Below, piece by piece: positions 29,991-39,996 of a DNA stretch of 64,000 nt. The stretch is from NCBI GenBank assembly GCA_938005475.1, contig CALLNY010000014.1, positions 1 through 64,000 of the forward strand, written 5' to 3'. Origin of the DNA: an uncultured Bacteroidia bacterium. Its GTDB lineage: Bacteria; Bacteroidota; Bacteroidia; J057; CALLMJ01. The position numbers and the translations under genes were made by a program. Position 1 is the stretch's first letter; the number at the start of each line of letters is the position of its first letter. The notes under the pieces are model-generated. The model had not been told where the DNA came from. It saw only the letters and a list, made by a program, of their open reading frames with translations, and did not search any database.

Positions 29991-29998
29991 ATTTTTGT
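29991..29998 (+). promoter_or_regulatory. -7 element TATTTTTG
   Basis: TAnnTTTG match 27 nt before ATG 30026. Confidence 0.4.
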
Positions 29999-30025
29999 AG
30001 TGTTTTCAAAAAATATTGAAAGTTT

Positions 30026-31825
30026 ATGAGTCATACAGTAAGTAACAAACAATTAACGAGAGGTGGGGCTTTTTTAATTCAAGATACCCATCCTGATAAT
30101 GTATTTATTCCAGAAGAATTTACAGAAGAGCAGCTTCAATTAGCCAAAATGTGTGAAGATTTTATCAATGCCGAGATTTACCCCAATCTTGAGAAAATTG
30201 ATAAAATGGAAGGCAATATCATGGTAAATTTATTAAATAAAGCGGCTGATTTAGGCATGTTAGGATTGTCCATCCCTGAAGAATATGGCGGATATGGAAT
30301 GGATTTTACTACCAATATGCTAACATCAGAAGTGCTTGGAGCTAGTCATTCCTTTGCCGTAGCACTCATGGCACACACTGGTATCGGTACTTTACCTATT
30401 TTATATTTCGGAAATGAAGAACAAAAGAAAAAATATTTACCTGGTCTTGCCTCAGGAAAGTTAAAAGCCTCTTACTGTTTAACGGAACCAGGCTCGGGTT
30501 CAGATGCATTAGGCGCAAAAACTAAAGCCATCCTATCAGAAGACGGTAAACATTATATCATCACCGGGCAGAAGATGTGGATTACTAACGCAGGATTCGC
30601 TGATGTTTTTATTGTTTTTGCAAAAATTGATGGCGATAAATTTACAGGATTCATTTTAGAGCGTTCCATGCCCGGTATTACCTTTGGTGAAGAAGAGAAA
30701 AAAATGGGTATTAAAGGCTCTTCCACACGTCAAGTTTTCTTTAATGAAGTAAAAGTACCCGTAGAAAATGTACTCGGCGAAATCGGTAAAGGTCATAAAA
30801 TAGCATTTAATATCCTGAATATAGGAAGAATTAAACTTGCTGCTGCAACACTTGGCGCTGCCAAAAAATGTTCTTCTGCCTCTATTCAATATGCTAATGA
30901 AAGACATCAATTTAATAAGCCTATTGCTTCTTTTGGTGCAATTAAACATAAATTAGCAGAACAAATCATTCGTATCTATACCTTAGAATCCGCTACTTAT
31001 CGTGCTACGAACGATATATCCGAAACAGAAAAATTCAATTTAGCAAATGGTATGTCTTTTAATGATGCTCTACTCGGAGCCGCAGAAGAATATTCTATTG
31101 AATGTGCCATGTTAAAAGTGGCAGGTTCAGAAGCTCTTGACTATGTAGTAGATGAAGGGGTTCAAATTTATGGGGGTATGGGCTTTTCTGCTGAAGCTCC
31201 AATGGATAGAGCCTACCGTGACGCTCGTATCAATAGAATCTTTGAAGGTACCAACGAAATCAATCGTATGCTTACAGTAGATATGATTATGAAAAAAGCC
31301 CTCAAAGGACAATTAGACCTTATGACCCCTGCAATGGCTGTTCAAAAAGAGTTAATGTCTATTCCAGATTTTAATGAAGGGAGAGGAGGTGCATTTTTAG
31401 AATACGAAAAATTCATGATTAGAAATTTCAAAAAAGCTATTCTTCTAACAGCAGGTGCCGCCGCCCAAAAACTCATGCAAAAACTCGCCCATGAACAAGA
31501 AATTCTTATGTATATCGCCGATATGTGCATCTGGACCTATCTCGCAGAATCTACTTTAATCCGCATAGAAAAACTTGCTCAAATTAAAGGACATGAAGCG
31601 ATAGACCTACCATTAGCAATTCTTAAAACTTATATCCATGATGTTGCAGACTTTATTGGTTTGGCGGGCAAAAATGCAATTTGTGCTTTCGCTTCAGGTG
31701 ATGAAATGAAAATGATGTTACTTGGTATCAAGCGTTTTACCAAGCATGACCCCATTAATACCAAAGAATTAAGAAGAAAAATCGCTGATGCCGCAATCCA
31801 AAAAGGAAGCTATCTTTTTTCATAA
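30026..31825 (+). CDS. Acyl-CoA dehydrogenase
   Basis: 'SYCLTEPGSGSDALGAKTKA', 'GQKMWITNAGFADVFIVFAK', 'IYGGMGFSAEAPMDRAYRDARINRIFEGTNEINRM'. Confidence 0.95.
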   Translation: MSHTVSNKQLTRGGAFLIQDTHPDNVFIPEEFTEEQLQLAKMCEDFINAEIYPNLEKIDKMEGNIMVNLLNKAADLGMLGLSIPEEYGGYGMDFTTNMLTSEVLGASHSFAVALMAHTGIGTLPILYFGNEEQKKKYLPGLASGKLKASYCLTEPGSGSDALGAKTKAILSEDGKHYIITGQKMWITNAGFADVFIVFAKIDGDKFTGFILERSMPGITFGEEEKKMGIKGSSTRQVFFNEVKVPVENVLGEIGKGHKIAFNILNIGRIKLAAATLGAAKKCSSASIQYANERHQFNKPIASFGAIKHKLAEQIIRIYTLESATYRATNDISETEKFNLANGMSFNDALLGAAEEYSIECAMLKVAGSEALDYVVDEGVQIYGGMGFSAEAPMDRAYRDARINRIFEGTNEINRMLTVDMIMKKALKGQLDLMTPAMAVQKELMSIPDFNEGRGGAFLEYEKFMIRNFKKAILLTAGAAAQKLMQKLAHEQEILMYIADMCIWTYLAESTLIRIEKLAQIKGHEAIDLPLAILKTYIHDVADFIGLAGKNAICAFASGDEMKMMLLGIKRFTKHDPINTKELRRKIADAAIQKGSYLFS

Positions 31826-31845
31826 TAAAAACCTTTTAGTGATGA

Positions 31846-31873
31846 GCCGCCTAATTGTTTAGGTGGCTTTTTT
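31846..31873 (+). terminator. Intrinsic terminator after acyl-CoA dehydrogenase
   Basis: GCCGCCTAA-TTGT-TTAGGTGGC followed by T-tract. Confidence 0.85.
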
Positions 31874-31892
31874 TATTAAACCCAAAATTCTG

Positions 31893-31900
31893 TAATTTTG
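31893..31900 (+). promoter_or_regulatory. -7 element TAATTTTG immediately before GT2 gene
   Basis: Ends 5 nt before ATG 31906; upstream gene is terminated at 31846-31873. Confidence 0.55.
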
Positions 31901-31905
31901 CTTTT

Positions 31906-32676
31906 ATGATTAAGGGTAAAAAAGTGGTCGTAGTGATGCCCGCCTACAATTCAGAAAAAACTTTAGAAAAAACTTATGCTGAAATCCCTAAAGATATAGT
32001 GGATGAAATCATTTTAGTAGATGACCACAGCAAAGATAATACTACTGAATTGGCTCGTGCCTTGGGAATTGACAAAGTATTAAGACATGAAAAAAATCGT
32101 GGTTATGGGGGTAATCAAAAAACTTGTTACAAGGAAGCATTAAAATCAGGTGCCGATATTGTTATTATGTTACATCCTGATTATCAATATACTCCGCTTC
32201 TTATTGAAGCTATGGCTTTTCCTATTGCAAATGGTTTATATCCCGTAATGCTGGGTTCGCGGATATTAGGAAAAGGAGCTTTGAAAGGTGGTATGCCTCT
32301 CTATAAATATATTGCTAACCGATTTCTTACTTTCTTCCAAAATCTACTAATGAACCAAAAATTAGCAGAATACCATACAGGTTACCGTGCTTTCTCCAAA
32401 GAAATTCTGCTTCAATGCCCCCTCGAAGAAAATTCCGATGACTTCATTTTTGATAATCAAATGCTCGCTCAAATCGCCTTCCTTGATTACGAAATCGGTG
32501 AGATAACTTGCCCCACCAAATATTTTAAAGAAGCTTCTTCTATCAATTTTAAACGCTCTATTATTTATGGAATAGGGGTTCTTAAAGTCTCTATTTTATT
32601 TCGTTTAGCTAAATGGGGAATTTATCGCTCTAAAATCTTCGATTTTCAAAATGGTAAAAAATTAAAATTCTCTTAA
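31906..32676 (+). CDS. Glycosyltransferase family 2 (dolichol-P-mannose-synthase-like); ORF-track start at 31855 overlaps terminator/promoter
   Basis: 'KKVVVVMPAYNSEKTLEKTYAEIP', 'VDDHSKDNTTELARALG', 'NRGYGGNQKTCYKEAL', 'HTGYRAFSKEIL'. Confidence 0.9.
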   Translation: MIKGKKVVVVMPAYNSEKTLEKTYAEIPKDIVDEIILVDDHSKDNTTELARALGIDKVLRHEKNRGYGGNQKTCYKEALKSGADIVIMLHPDYQYTPLLIEAMAFPIANGLYPVMLGSRILGKGALKGGMPLYKYIANRFLTFFQNLLMNQKLAEYHTGYRAFSKEILLQCPLEENSDDFIFDNQMLAQIAFLDYEIGEITCPTKYFKEASSINFKRSIIYGIGVLKVSILFRLAKWGIYRSKIFDFQNGKKLKFS

Positions 32677-32680
32677 ATCT

Positions 32681-33160
32681 ATGCAATGGGCTTTCTATCT
32701 CTTCGGCGCTTTAATGATAATTGGTTGTTTTTTTTTGATAATTCTCAAAAATTTAGTACGTGCTACTTTTTCTTTCTTCCTTATCATTTTTAGTTTAGCA
32801 GGTTTTTTTGTCCTTAACGGTTCCGATTATCTCGCACTTATTCAAATCATGATTGGAATTGGAGGTATCCTCATTGTACTTCTTTTTGGTATTATGCTTA
32901 CACAAAACTTTAATTTTAGTTTCCCCAAATCCGATGGGCATAACATAATCCCTGCTCTTACTATATGTGGGCTCCTAGGTTTTTTTATTTTTCAAGAAAT
33001 CCCTGATAAATGGTTAATCCTTCCTCAAAATATAGAATTCCTCTCCTTAAAAATTATAGGTTTTCAAATGATAACCGAACACTTGTTTGCTTTTGAGTTC
33101 CTCTCGGTTTTATTATTAATTGCTTTAATTGGTGCTAGTTCTATCATAAGAAAATCTTAA
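32681..33160 (+). CDS. nuoJ: NADH-quinone oxidoreductase subunit J
   Basis: 'KNLVRATFSFFLIIFSLAGFFVLNGSDYLALIQIMIGIGGILIVLLFGIML', C-term 'LLLIALIGASSIIRK'. Confidence 0.88.
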   Translation: MQWAFYLFGALMIIGCFFLIILKNLVRATFSFFLIIFSLAGFFVLNGSDYLALIQIMIGIGGILIVLLFGIMLTQNFNFSFPKSDGHNIIPALTICGLLGFFIFQEIPDKWLILPQNIEFLSLKIIGFQMITEHLFAFEFLSVLLLIALIGASSIIRKS

Positions 33161-33161
33161 A

Positions 33162-34307
33162 GTGAGGATAGGAGTTAATACCCGACTATTACAATATGGA
33201 AAATTAGAAGGAATCGGGCGTTTTATGCATGAAACCCTATCGCGAATAGTCCGAGCTATGCCTGAAACTAAATTTATTTTTTATTTTGATAGACCTTACC
33301 ACTCCTCTTTTATTTACCATAAAAACATAATTCCTCGGATTGTACCACCTCCCGCAAGGCATCCTTTCCTATACTGGATTTGGTTAGAATGGACTTTACC
33401 CTTCTACTTTAAAAAAGATAAAATAGACCTATTCTACAGCCCTGATGGTTTTTTATCTCTAAATACAAAAGTACCTCAAATAACCGTATTCCATGACCTA
33501 GCTTTTGAACATTTTTCAGAAGGAATTAGCCGTATCGCTGCTTGGTATTATAAAAGATATATGCCCCGTTTCGCTAACAAAGCCCATCATATTTTAACGG
33601 TATCTGAATTTACTAAACAAGACCTCATCCAAACCTATCAGATTAATCCCGATAAAATCAGTGTGACCTGTAACGGCGTTTCGGATTCTTTTAAACCTTT
33701 ACCCCAAACAGAGCAAGAACTCGTTCGAAAAAAATATACCCAAGGAAAACCTTTTATTTTATACGTTGGTTCTATTCACCCAAGAAAAAATTTAGCACGA
33801 CTTTTAAAAGCCTTTGAAAAACTCAAAAAAGAAAAATCCCATGAAGTTCAGTTATTGATTTGTGGTAGAAAAGCTTGGAATTTTGAGGATATCTTTCAAT
33901 TTTTTGAAAGTATGGAATTTAAAAATCATGTTCATTTTACAGGTAGAATAGATGACCATGAACTTACTCGTATCTATGCTTCTGCCGAAGTTTTATGTTA
34001 TGTCTCTTTGTTTGAAGGTTTTGGGATACCCATTTTAGAAGCTTTTGCTTGTGATACTCCCGTAATTACTTCTAATGTTAGTGCTATGCCCGAAATTGCA
34101 GGAAATGCCGCCCTGTTGGTCAATCCTTATGACGTATCCGAAATCCAAAATGCAATTATCCAAATTCTTGAAAATCCAGAACTTCGCCTCAAACTCATCC
34201 AAAACGCTAAAAAAAGACTTGCAATTTATTCTTGGGAAAAAGCTACAAATGCTATTATACAAGCACTTTTAATCATAAAATCAAACCTAAAACTCAATAG
34301 CAATTAA
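33162..34307 (+). CDS. Glycosyltransferase family 4 (GTG start)
   Basis: 'GKPFILYVGSIHPRKNLARLLKAFEKLK', 'SLFEGFGIPILEAFACDTPVITSNVSAMPEIAGNAALLVNP'. Confidence 0.93.
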   Translation: MRIGVNTRLLQYGKLEGIGRFMHETLSRIVRAMPETKFIFYFDRPYHSSFIYHKNIIPRIVPPPARHPFLYWIWLEWTLPFYFKKDKIDLFYSPDGFLSLNTKVPQITVFHDLAFEHFSEGISRIAAWYYKRYMPRFANKAHHILTVSEFTKQDLIQTYQINPDKISVTCNGVSDSFKPLPQTEQELVRKKYTQGKPFILYVGSIHPRKNLARLLKAFEKLKKEKSHEVQLLICGRKAWNFEDIFQFFESMEFKNHVHFTGRIDDHELTRIYASAEVLCYVSLFEGFGIPILEAFACDTPVITSNVSAMPEIAGNAALLVNPYDVSEIQNAIIQILENPELRLKLIQNAKKRLAIYSWEKATNAIIQALLIIKSNLKLNSN

Positions 34308-34458
34308 CTATGACCTCCTATGAAACAGGTAATTTTTTAATTTTGAAAATAGTTATCATTCCGCAACATATTTGAAGGAAACAACAAAAAACTTTAATTG
34401 CTTTTTAATCTTCTGTTTTCAATCTCAAAACAGACTCTATCACAATCATATTTTTATG

Positions 34459-34466
34459 TAATTTTG
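34459..34466 (+). promoter_or_regulatory. -7 element TAATTTTG upstream of valS
   Basis: TAnnTTTG match 14 nt before ATG 34481. Confidence 0.45.
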
Positions 34467-34480
34467 TTGCTTCATTTTTT

Positions 34481-37141
34481 ATGCAAGACGAATTACCTAA
34501 AAATTACGATTTTATACAAGCAGAAGCTAAAATTTATAACAATGCTTTAAAGTACGGGCATTTTCGTTCTATCCCTGACAATAGACCTCCTTACACGATT
34601 GTAATTCCTCCCCCTAATGTAACCGGTGTTCTACACATGGGGCACGTACTTAATAATACTATCCAAGATGTACTCTGCCGAAGAAAACGTATGGAAGGTT
34701 ACAACGTTTGTTGGGTGCCCGGTACAGACCACGCTTCCATTGCTACAGAAGCCAAAGTAGTTAAAATGCTTCGCGATAAAGGTATTTCCAAAAAGGACCT
34801 AACCCGTGAAGCGTTCTTACAATACGCTTGGGAATGGAAAGAAAAATATGGCGGAATTATCCTCAATCAATTAAAAAAAATAGGATGCAGTTGTGACTGG
34901 GAAAGAACCCGTTTCACTATGGAAGAGTCCCTCTCCAAGGCAGTAACCGAAGTATTTGTTCGTCTATATGAAAAAGGACTTATCTATAAAGCTCAAAGGC
35001 TTGTGAATTGGGATGTAATTGGAAAAACTGCTATCTCCGATGAAGAAGTTATTCATAAAGAAGTACATGGAAAATTATATTACATTAAATATTTTCTCGT
35101 TGATGCCCCTAATGAATATTTAACTATCGCTACGACACGCCCTGAGACGCTTCTAGCGGATACCGCCCTTGCCGTTCACCCTCTTGACACCCGTTATGTA
35201 CCATTCATCGGGAAATACGTTTTTATTCCTCTCATCAAAAGAACTATCCCCATTATTGCAGATGAGTATGTGGATAAAGACTTTGGTACAGGTTGCCTTA
35301 AAATAACGCCAGCCCACGATTTCAATGACTATGAACTAGGGAAAAGACATGGCTTGCCCCTTATCAATATCTTTCACCCAGATGGTACACTGAATGAACA
35401 AGCCCAAAGGTATATTGGTTTAGACCGCCTAAAAGTCCGTGAACTCATCATCAAAGACCTGCAAACTGAAAATCATCTGCTAAAAATAGAAGATTACATT
35501 CATAATGTCGGATTTTCTGAACGAACAGACGCTGTTGTGGAGCCTTATTTATCTTGGCAATGGTATGTTAAGATGAAGGAATTAGCTGAGCCTGCTTTGA
35601 AAGTAGTTTTAGAAGGGAAAATACAATTTCACCCGCAAAAGATTGTCAATACCTACAAATATTGGTTAGAAAACGTTAAAGATTGGTGTATATCACGGCA
35701 ACTATGGTGGGGACATCGTATCCCTGCTTATTATGCAGAAAAAGATGGTAAAACCATTACTATCGTTGCAAGAAATGAAAAAGAGCTTATCCAAAAGACA
35801 CAATCTCTAAATCAAAATTTAAAACTTGAAGATTTTCTTCAGGATGAAGATTGTTTAGACACTTGGTTTTCTTCGTGGTTATGGCCTTTGTCCGTTTTTG
35901 ATTACTTTGAGAATCCTCAAAACCCTGATATTCAATATTATTATCCTACCAATGATTTAGTTACGGCACCCGAGATTTTATTTTTTTGGGTTGCACGTAT
36001 GATTATGGCAGGATTAGAATTTCACGGAGATATTCCCTTCCGAAACGTTTATTTTACTGGAATTGTCCGTGATAAACTGGGCAGAAAAATGAGTAAGTCA
36101 CTCGGAAATTCCCCTGACCCGTTAGATTTAATTCAAAAATATTCAGCGGATGGAGTAAGAATGGGCATGTTGGAATGTGCCCCTGCTGGTAATGACTTAT
36201 TATTTGATGAGTCCCTTTGCGAGCATGGCAGAAATTTTACCCATAAAATTTGGAACGCCTTAAAGTTAGTGAAAATATGGGAAACGAAACAAAATGCAAA
36301 GCTTCCAATCTCCTCAGCTCAAGAAATAGCTTGTCAGTGGATGCATGCAGTATTACAACAAACTTCCTCAGAACTCTCTCATCTATTCGAACACTTCCGA
36401 ATTTCAGAAGCCCTGATGGTAGTTTACAAAGGTATTTGGGATAATTTTTGTTCTACTTTTTTGGAAATTATGAAACCCAGTAAAGATGAACTCTTCTCTC
36501 AACAAGCCTATGAAAAAACAGTATTCTTCTTTGAAGAATGGATGAAATTTTTACATCCCTTTATGCCTTTTATTACTGATGAGGTTTGGCATATCTTAAA
36601 AGAACGTTCTGAAAACCAAACCATTATGTACGAAAAAGTATTAAAAGACTCTCAAGTAGATAAACCTGAAATTTTAACCCACATGAACTTAATCTTGCAA
36701 TTGATTACACAAATACGTGCTTTTCGTACCAAACTCCAAATCAGCCCCCAACAACCTCTCTCTCTTTATGTTAAAACGCATCATGAGTACCTATTCTTGA
36801 GTTATCTCCCTATACTCGAAAAATTGGCTAATGTTCAAAATTTACAAATTACCCAAGAAAGCTTACCCCATGCAACTAAATTATTAGTACATACACACGA
36901 AATTTACATCCCCATTCAATTAGACCCTAACAAAATTCAATTGGAAATAAAAAAATTAGAGAAAGAATTAGAAGCGGCAAAACGTTTATATGAAAGTGCA
37001 ACACAAAAACTTAATAATGAAAAATTTGTTGCCAATGCAAAACCCGAACTGGTAGAAAAAGAAAAACAAAAACAACAGGATGCCCAACAAAGAATATCTT
37101 CCATTGAAGAAAGTTTACGTAGTTTAAGTAACGCTTACTGA
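34481..37141 (+). CDS. valS: Valyl-tRNA synthetase
   Basis: 'PPPNVTGVLHMGHVLNNTIQDVLCRRKRMEGYNVCWVPGTDHASIATE', 'KMSKSLGNSPDPLDLI', C-terminal coiled coil. Confidence 0.98.
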   Translation: MQDELPKNYDFIQAEAKIYNNALKYGHFRSIPDNRPPYTIVIPPPNVTGVLHMGHVLNNTIQDVLCRRKRMEGYNVCWVPGTDHASIATEAKVVKMLRDKGISKKDLTREAFLQYAWEWKEKYGGIILNQLKKIGCSCDWERTRFTMEESLSKAVTEVFVRLYEKGLIYKAQRLVNWDVIGKTAISDEEVIHKEVHGKLYYIKYFLVDAPNEYLTIATTRPETLLADTALAVHPLDTRYVPFIGKYVFIPLIKRTIPIIADEYVDKDFGTGCLKITPAHDFNDYELGKRHGLPLINIFHPDGTLNEQAQRYIGLDRLKVRELIIKDLQTENHLLKIEDYIHNVGFSERTDAVVEPYLSWQWYVKMKELAEPALKVVLEGKIQFHPQKIVNTYKYWLENVKDWCISRQLWWGHRIPAYYAEKDGKTITIVARNEKELIQKTQSLNQNLKLEDFLQDEDCLDTWFSSWLWPLSVFDYFENPQNPDIQYYYPTNDLVTAPEILFFWVARMIMAGLEFHGDIPFRNVYFTGIVRDKLGRKMSKSLGNSPDPLDLIQKYSADGVRMGMLECAPAGNDLLFDESLCEHGRNFTHKIWNALKLVKIWETKQNAKLPISSAQEIACQWMHAVLQQTSSELSHLFEHFRISEALMVVYKGIWDNFCSTFLEIMKPSKDELFSQQAYEKTVFFFEEWMKFLHPFMPFITDEVWHILKERSENQTIMYEKVLKDSQVDKPEILTHMNLILQLITQIRAFRTKLQISPQQPLSLYVKTHHEYLFLSYLPILEKLANVQNLQITQESLPHATKLLVHTHEIYIPIQLDPNKIQLEIKKLEKELEAAKRLYESATQKLNNEKFVANAKPELVEKEKQKQQDAQQRISSIEESLRSLSNAY

Positions 37142-37162
37142 GGTTAGTTATGTTACAATCGT

Positions 37163-37170
37163 TATATTTG
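37163..37170 (+). promoter_or_regulatory. -7 element TATATTTG
   Basis: 11 nt before ATG 37182. Confidence 0.5.
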
Positions 37171-37181
37171 CGAAATATTTC

Positions 37182-38513
37182 ATGAAAAAGATTGGATTAT
37201 GGTGGATTTTTATCGTTTGGTTCTTTGAGCCTTTGAACGCACAGGTTCTGGATAGAATTTTAGCTATTGTAGATGAGGATGTCATTTTAGAATCAGATTT
37301 AGAAAATCAAATAACATATCTCAAAAAAATGGGAGAAAAGGATGAAGATGGCACATTGCGTTGTTTTGTTTTTGAAAACATGCTAACAAATAAGTTATTA
37401 TTAGCAAAGGCAAGATTAGATTCATTAAAGGTAAATGATGAACAAATAGAAAATGAATTAAATAGAAGGTTAAACATGTTCATCATGCAGGCAGGGGGCG
37501 AAGCCGAGTTTGAAAAATTGATGGGCAAATCTATTTTGCAATTTAAAATAGAGTTGCGTCCTAAAATCAAAGAACAATTGCTAATAGAACAACAGAAAAA
37601 TAAGATTACCGAGAACGTGCAGGTTACCCCTAAAGAGATAAGACAATTTTTTAATCAAATTCCCGTTGATTCATTGCCTTATCTTCCCGCAGAAGTCGAG
37701 GTTTATCAAATTGTCATTATACCGAAACCTTCCCAAGAGAGTAAAGAAAAAGCAAGAGCCAAACTACAAAATATACGAAATCAAATTTTAGCGGGCAGTG
37801 CTTTTGAGGATATGGCGAAATTCTATTCAGAAGATATAGAATCTGCTAAACAAGGTGGTAGTCTCGGAGAATTTAAAAAAGGACAAATGGTGCCTGAGTT
37901 TGACGATGTTGTATTTTCATTAAAGGAAGGAGAAATTTCAGAAGTATTTGAAACACAATATGGTTACCATATTGTAAAACTTCATAAAATCATGGGAGAC
38001 CGTGCAAAAGCCAGCCATATTTTAATCTCGCCTGAAAAAACTCCCAAAGATGAGGAGGTAGCCCTTGATAAAATAAAGAAAATTTTACAAGAGATTAAAG
38101 ATAGTACAAAATTTGAGGTTGCTGCTGCAAAATATTCAGACGATGTTCAAACCAAGATGTATGGAGGTTTAATCATGAACCCCCAAACGGGAGAGCCTAA
38201 AGTTCCATTAGACCAATTAGACGCTGAAGTCTATTTAGCTATTGATAAACTTCAAGAAGGTGAAATTTCAGAACCAAGAGAATTTTACAGCAAAAATCCC
38301 CGTATAGGAAAAGCATATCACATTGTCTATTTAAAAAAGAAATATCCACCCCATGTAGCTACTTTAGAGAGCGATTATACCAAATTTAAGCAAGCGGCAT
38401 TAGAAGCAAAAAAAATGGAAGCAATGGAAAAATGGTTTCATAAAGCCAAAGAGCAAGTTTATATTGATATAAAGGATAACACTTGTAAACAGGCATTAGA
38501 AAATTGGCAGTAA
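37182..38513 (+). CDS. SurA-like periplasmic peptidylprolyl isomerase with two parvulin regions
   Basis: 'LDRILAIVDEDVILESDLENQI', 'GGSLGEFKKGQMVPEFDDVVFSLKEGEISEVFETQYGYHIVKL'. Confidence 0.92.
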   Translation: MKKIGLWWIFIVWFFEPLNAQVLDRILAIVDEDVILESDLENQITYLKKMGEKDEDGTLRCFVFENMLTNKLLLAKARLDSLKVNDEQIENELNRRLNMFIMQAGGEAEFEKLMGKSILQFKIELRPKIKEQLLIEQQKNKITENVQVTPKEIRQFFNQIPVDSLPYLPAEVEVYQIVIIPKPSQESKEKARAKLQNIRNQILAGSAFEDMAKFYSEDIESAKQGGSLGEFKKGQMVPEFDDVVFSLKEGEISEVFETQYGYHIVKLHKIMGDRAKASHILISPEKTPKDEEVALDKIKKILQEIKDSTKFEVAAAKYSDDVQTKMYGGLIMNPQTGEPKVPLDQLDAEVYLAIDKLQEGEISEPREFYSKNPRIGKAYHIVYLKKKYPPHVATLESDYTKFKQAALEAKKMEAMEKWFHKAKEQVYIDIKDNTCKQALENWQ

Positions 38514-38547
38514 AAAGAAGGATGCTTAAAAATGTAAAAACATGTAA

Positions 38548-38575
38548 AATGCAGTTAAATTACTTTAACTGCATT
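38548..38575. terminator. Hairpin between convergent surA-like and siaC-like genes
   Basis: AATGCAGTTAAA-TTAC-TTTAACTGCATT, 12-bp perfect stem; no clear poly-T tract. Confidence 0.55.
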
Positions 38576-38613
38576 ATAATGATAATAAATATTTTATCTA
38601 TGCCTTTTAGGGC

Positions 38614-38988
38614 TTAAATCGAAACTAACTCAAAAGGAACTTCCAGTAGAGCTTTATAGTCTTCACCCGTCTCTTTCATGTCTTCATCATCTGCATCGTA
38701 GCACCATGTAATTTCTACTTGATTGCCACTTTTATACATTTTTTCTAATCTTCTGAAAACATCTAGAAGACATTTAGAGGAACTGGTATTAAAGTATTCT
38801 AATTGAAACTTAAAATTAGTTTTTGGATTGGGATTTTTAGAATAATCATCAATCCAATCAATTACTTTTCTATAAAACCCTACGGAATCCTCTGGTATCG
38901 ATCTGCCTGATATTTCAAAAACATTGACATCGGCATTTAATATAATTTTAGGTGTCTTACTTGTTGGTTCTATAATTAAATTTCTCAT
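38614..38988 (-). CDS. SiaC-family regulatory phosphoprotein (DUF1987), copy 1
   Basis: 'FEISGRSIPEDSVGFYRKVIDWIDDY', 'LEYFNTSSSKCLLDVFRRLEK', 'DDEDMKETGEDYKALLEVPFELV'. Confidence 0.88.
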   Translation of the reverse strand: MRNLIIEPTSKTPKIILNADVNVFEISGRSIPEDSVGFYRKVIDWIDDYSKNPNPKTNFKFQLEYFNTSSSKCLLDVFRRLEKMYKSGNQVEITWCYDADDEDMKETGEDYKALLEVPFELVSI

Positions 38989-39010
38989 TGTTTATAAATT
39001 AGTTTATAAA

Positions 39011-39565
39011 TTATGGCTGTACTCTTGAAACTTTTGCCTCCAAACTAAAAAACGAATACATCTCATTCACATAATGAAAATCAAATCCTAATTTTTGACC
39101 TGACTTTCTAGCGATATCAATCATTCCAAGCCCGGCTGTGCCTTTATCGGACATTTCTTCGTTAGAAAGAATCTCTTGGTATAGTTTTTTCAATTCTTCT
39201 TTATCACATTTATTGACACGCTCTAGCTTTTCTTTAACGGCATTTACCCTTTCATTCAATATGTAATTACCCGTTATTACATAGTAATCCGTGTCCTCCT
39301 TACCAATCATTAAAAGTGCTCTTTTGTCGTTGATTTTACCACTCACATTAGAAGTTTCTAATGCGTCCAAGTGATGGTATACATTTTGAAGACATTCTAC
39401 CATCACATTGAAAACTTTCTTTTTAACTTTTTTATCTTCTCCGTCACCATCTAATTTATTTTCCATCATTTGCAGAATGGAAGATACTAAATCTGCTGTC
39501 ACTTCACCCTGGTAAACAAATATTACATTGTTTACCTGCATATTCTTAAAATAACTATATGTCAT
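39011..39565 (-). CDS. SiaB-family protein kinase (DUF6272-like), copy 1
   Basis: 'KKVFNVMVECLQNVYHH' N-box, 'GTAGLGMIDIARKSGQKLGFDF...FFSLEAKV'. Confidence 0.85.
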   Translation of the reverse strand: MTYSYFKNMQVNNVIFVYQGEVTADLVSSILQMMENKLDGDGEDKKVKKKVFNVMVECLQNVYHHLDALETSNVSGKINDKRALLMIGKEDTDYYVITGNYILNERVNAVKEKLERVNKCDKEELKKLYQEILSNEEMSDKGTAGLGMIDIARKSGQKLGFDFHYVNEMYSFFSLEAKVSRVQP

Positions 39566-39588
39566 AATCTGCTAATTCGTTTATAAGT

Positions 39589-39975
39589 TTAATAGTGAGC
39601 TTTCATTACCAATTCCAGCGGGACTTGAAGTAATGCTTTGTAGTCTTCGCCTGTTTCTTCCATATCTTCATCATCTTCATCATAATACCAGATAATGTGG
39701 ACCTCATTTCCTTTATTAAAAATGGCTTCTAATTTTTTTAATAGTTCCAATATGTTCTTGGAAGAACTGGTATTAAAATACTCCAATTCAAATTTGAACT
39801 CTGTTTTGGGATTGGGATTTTCTGCATAAGCATCCATCCACTCTAATATTGGTTTATAAAATCCAACAGAGTCTTCTGGAATAGATCTACCACCTAATTC
39901 AAAGGTGTTAGTTTCGGGCTCTAAATACACCCTAGGCGTTTTGTGTGTCGGTTCTATTTTTAGCGGTTTTAGCAT
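39589..39975 (-). CDS. SiaC-family regulatory phosphoprotein (DUF1987), copy 2
   Basis: 'FELGGRSIPEDSVGFYKPILEWMDAYAENPNPKTEFKFELEYFNTSSSKNILELLKKLE'. Confidence 0.88.
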   Translation of the reverse strand: MLKPLKIEPTHKTPRVYLEPETNTFELGGRSIPEDSVGFYKPILEWMDAYAENPNPKTEFKFELEYFNTSSSKNILELLKKLEAIFNKGNEVHIIWYYDEDDEDMEETGEDYKALLQVPLELVMKAHY

Positions 39976-39996
39976 AGCTAAAATATTTAATTTAAT

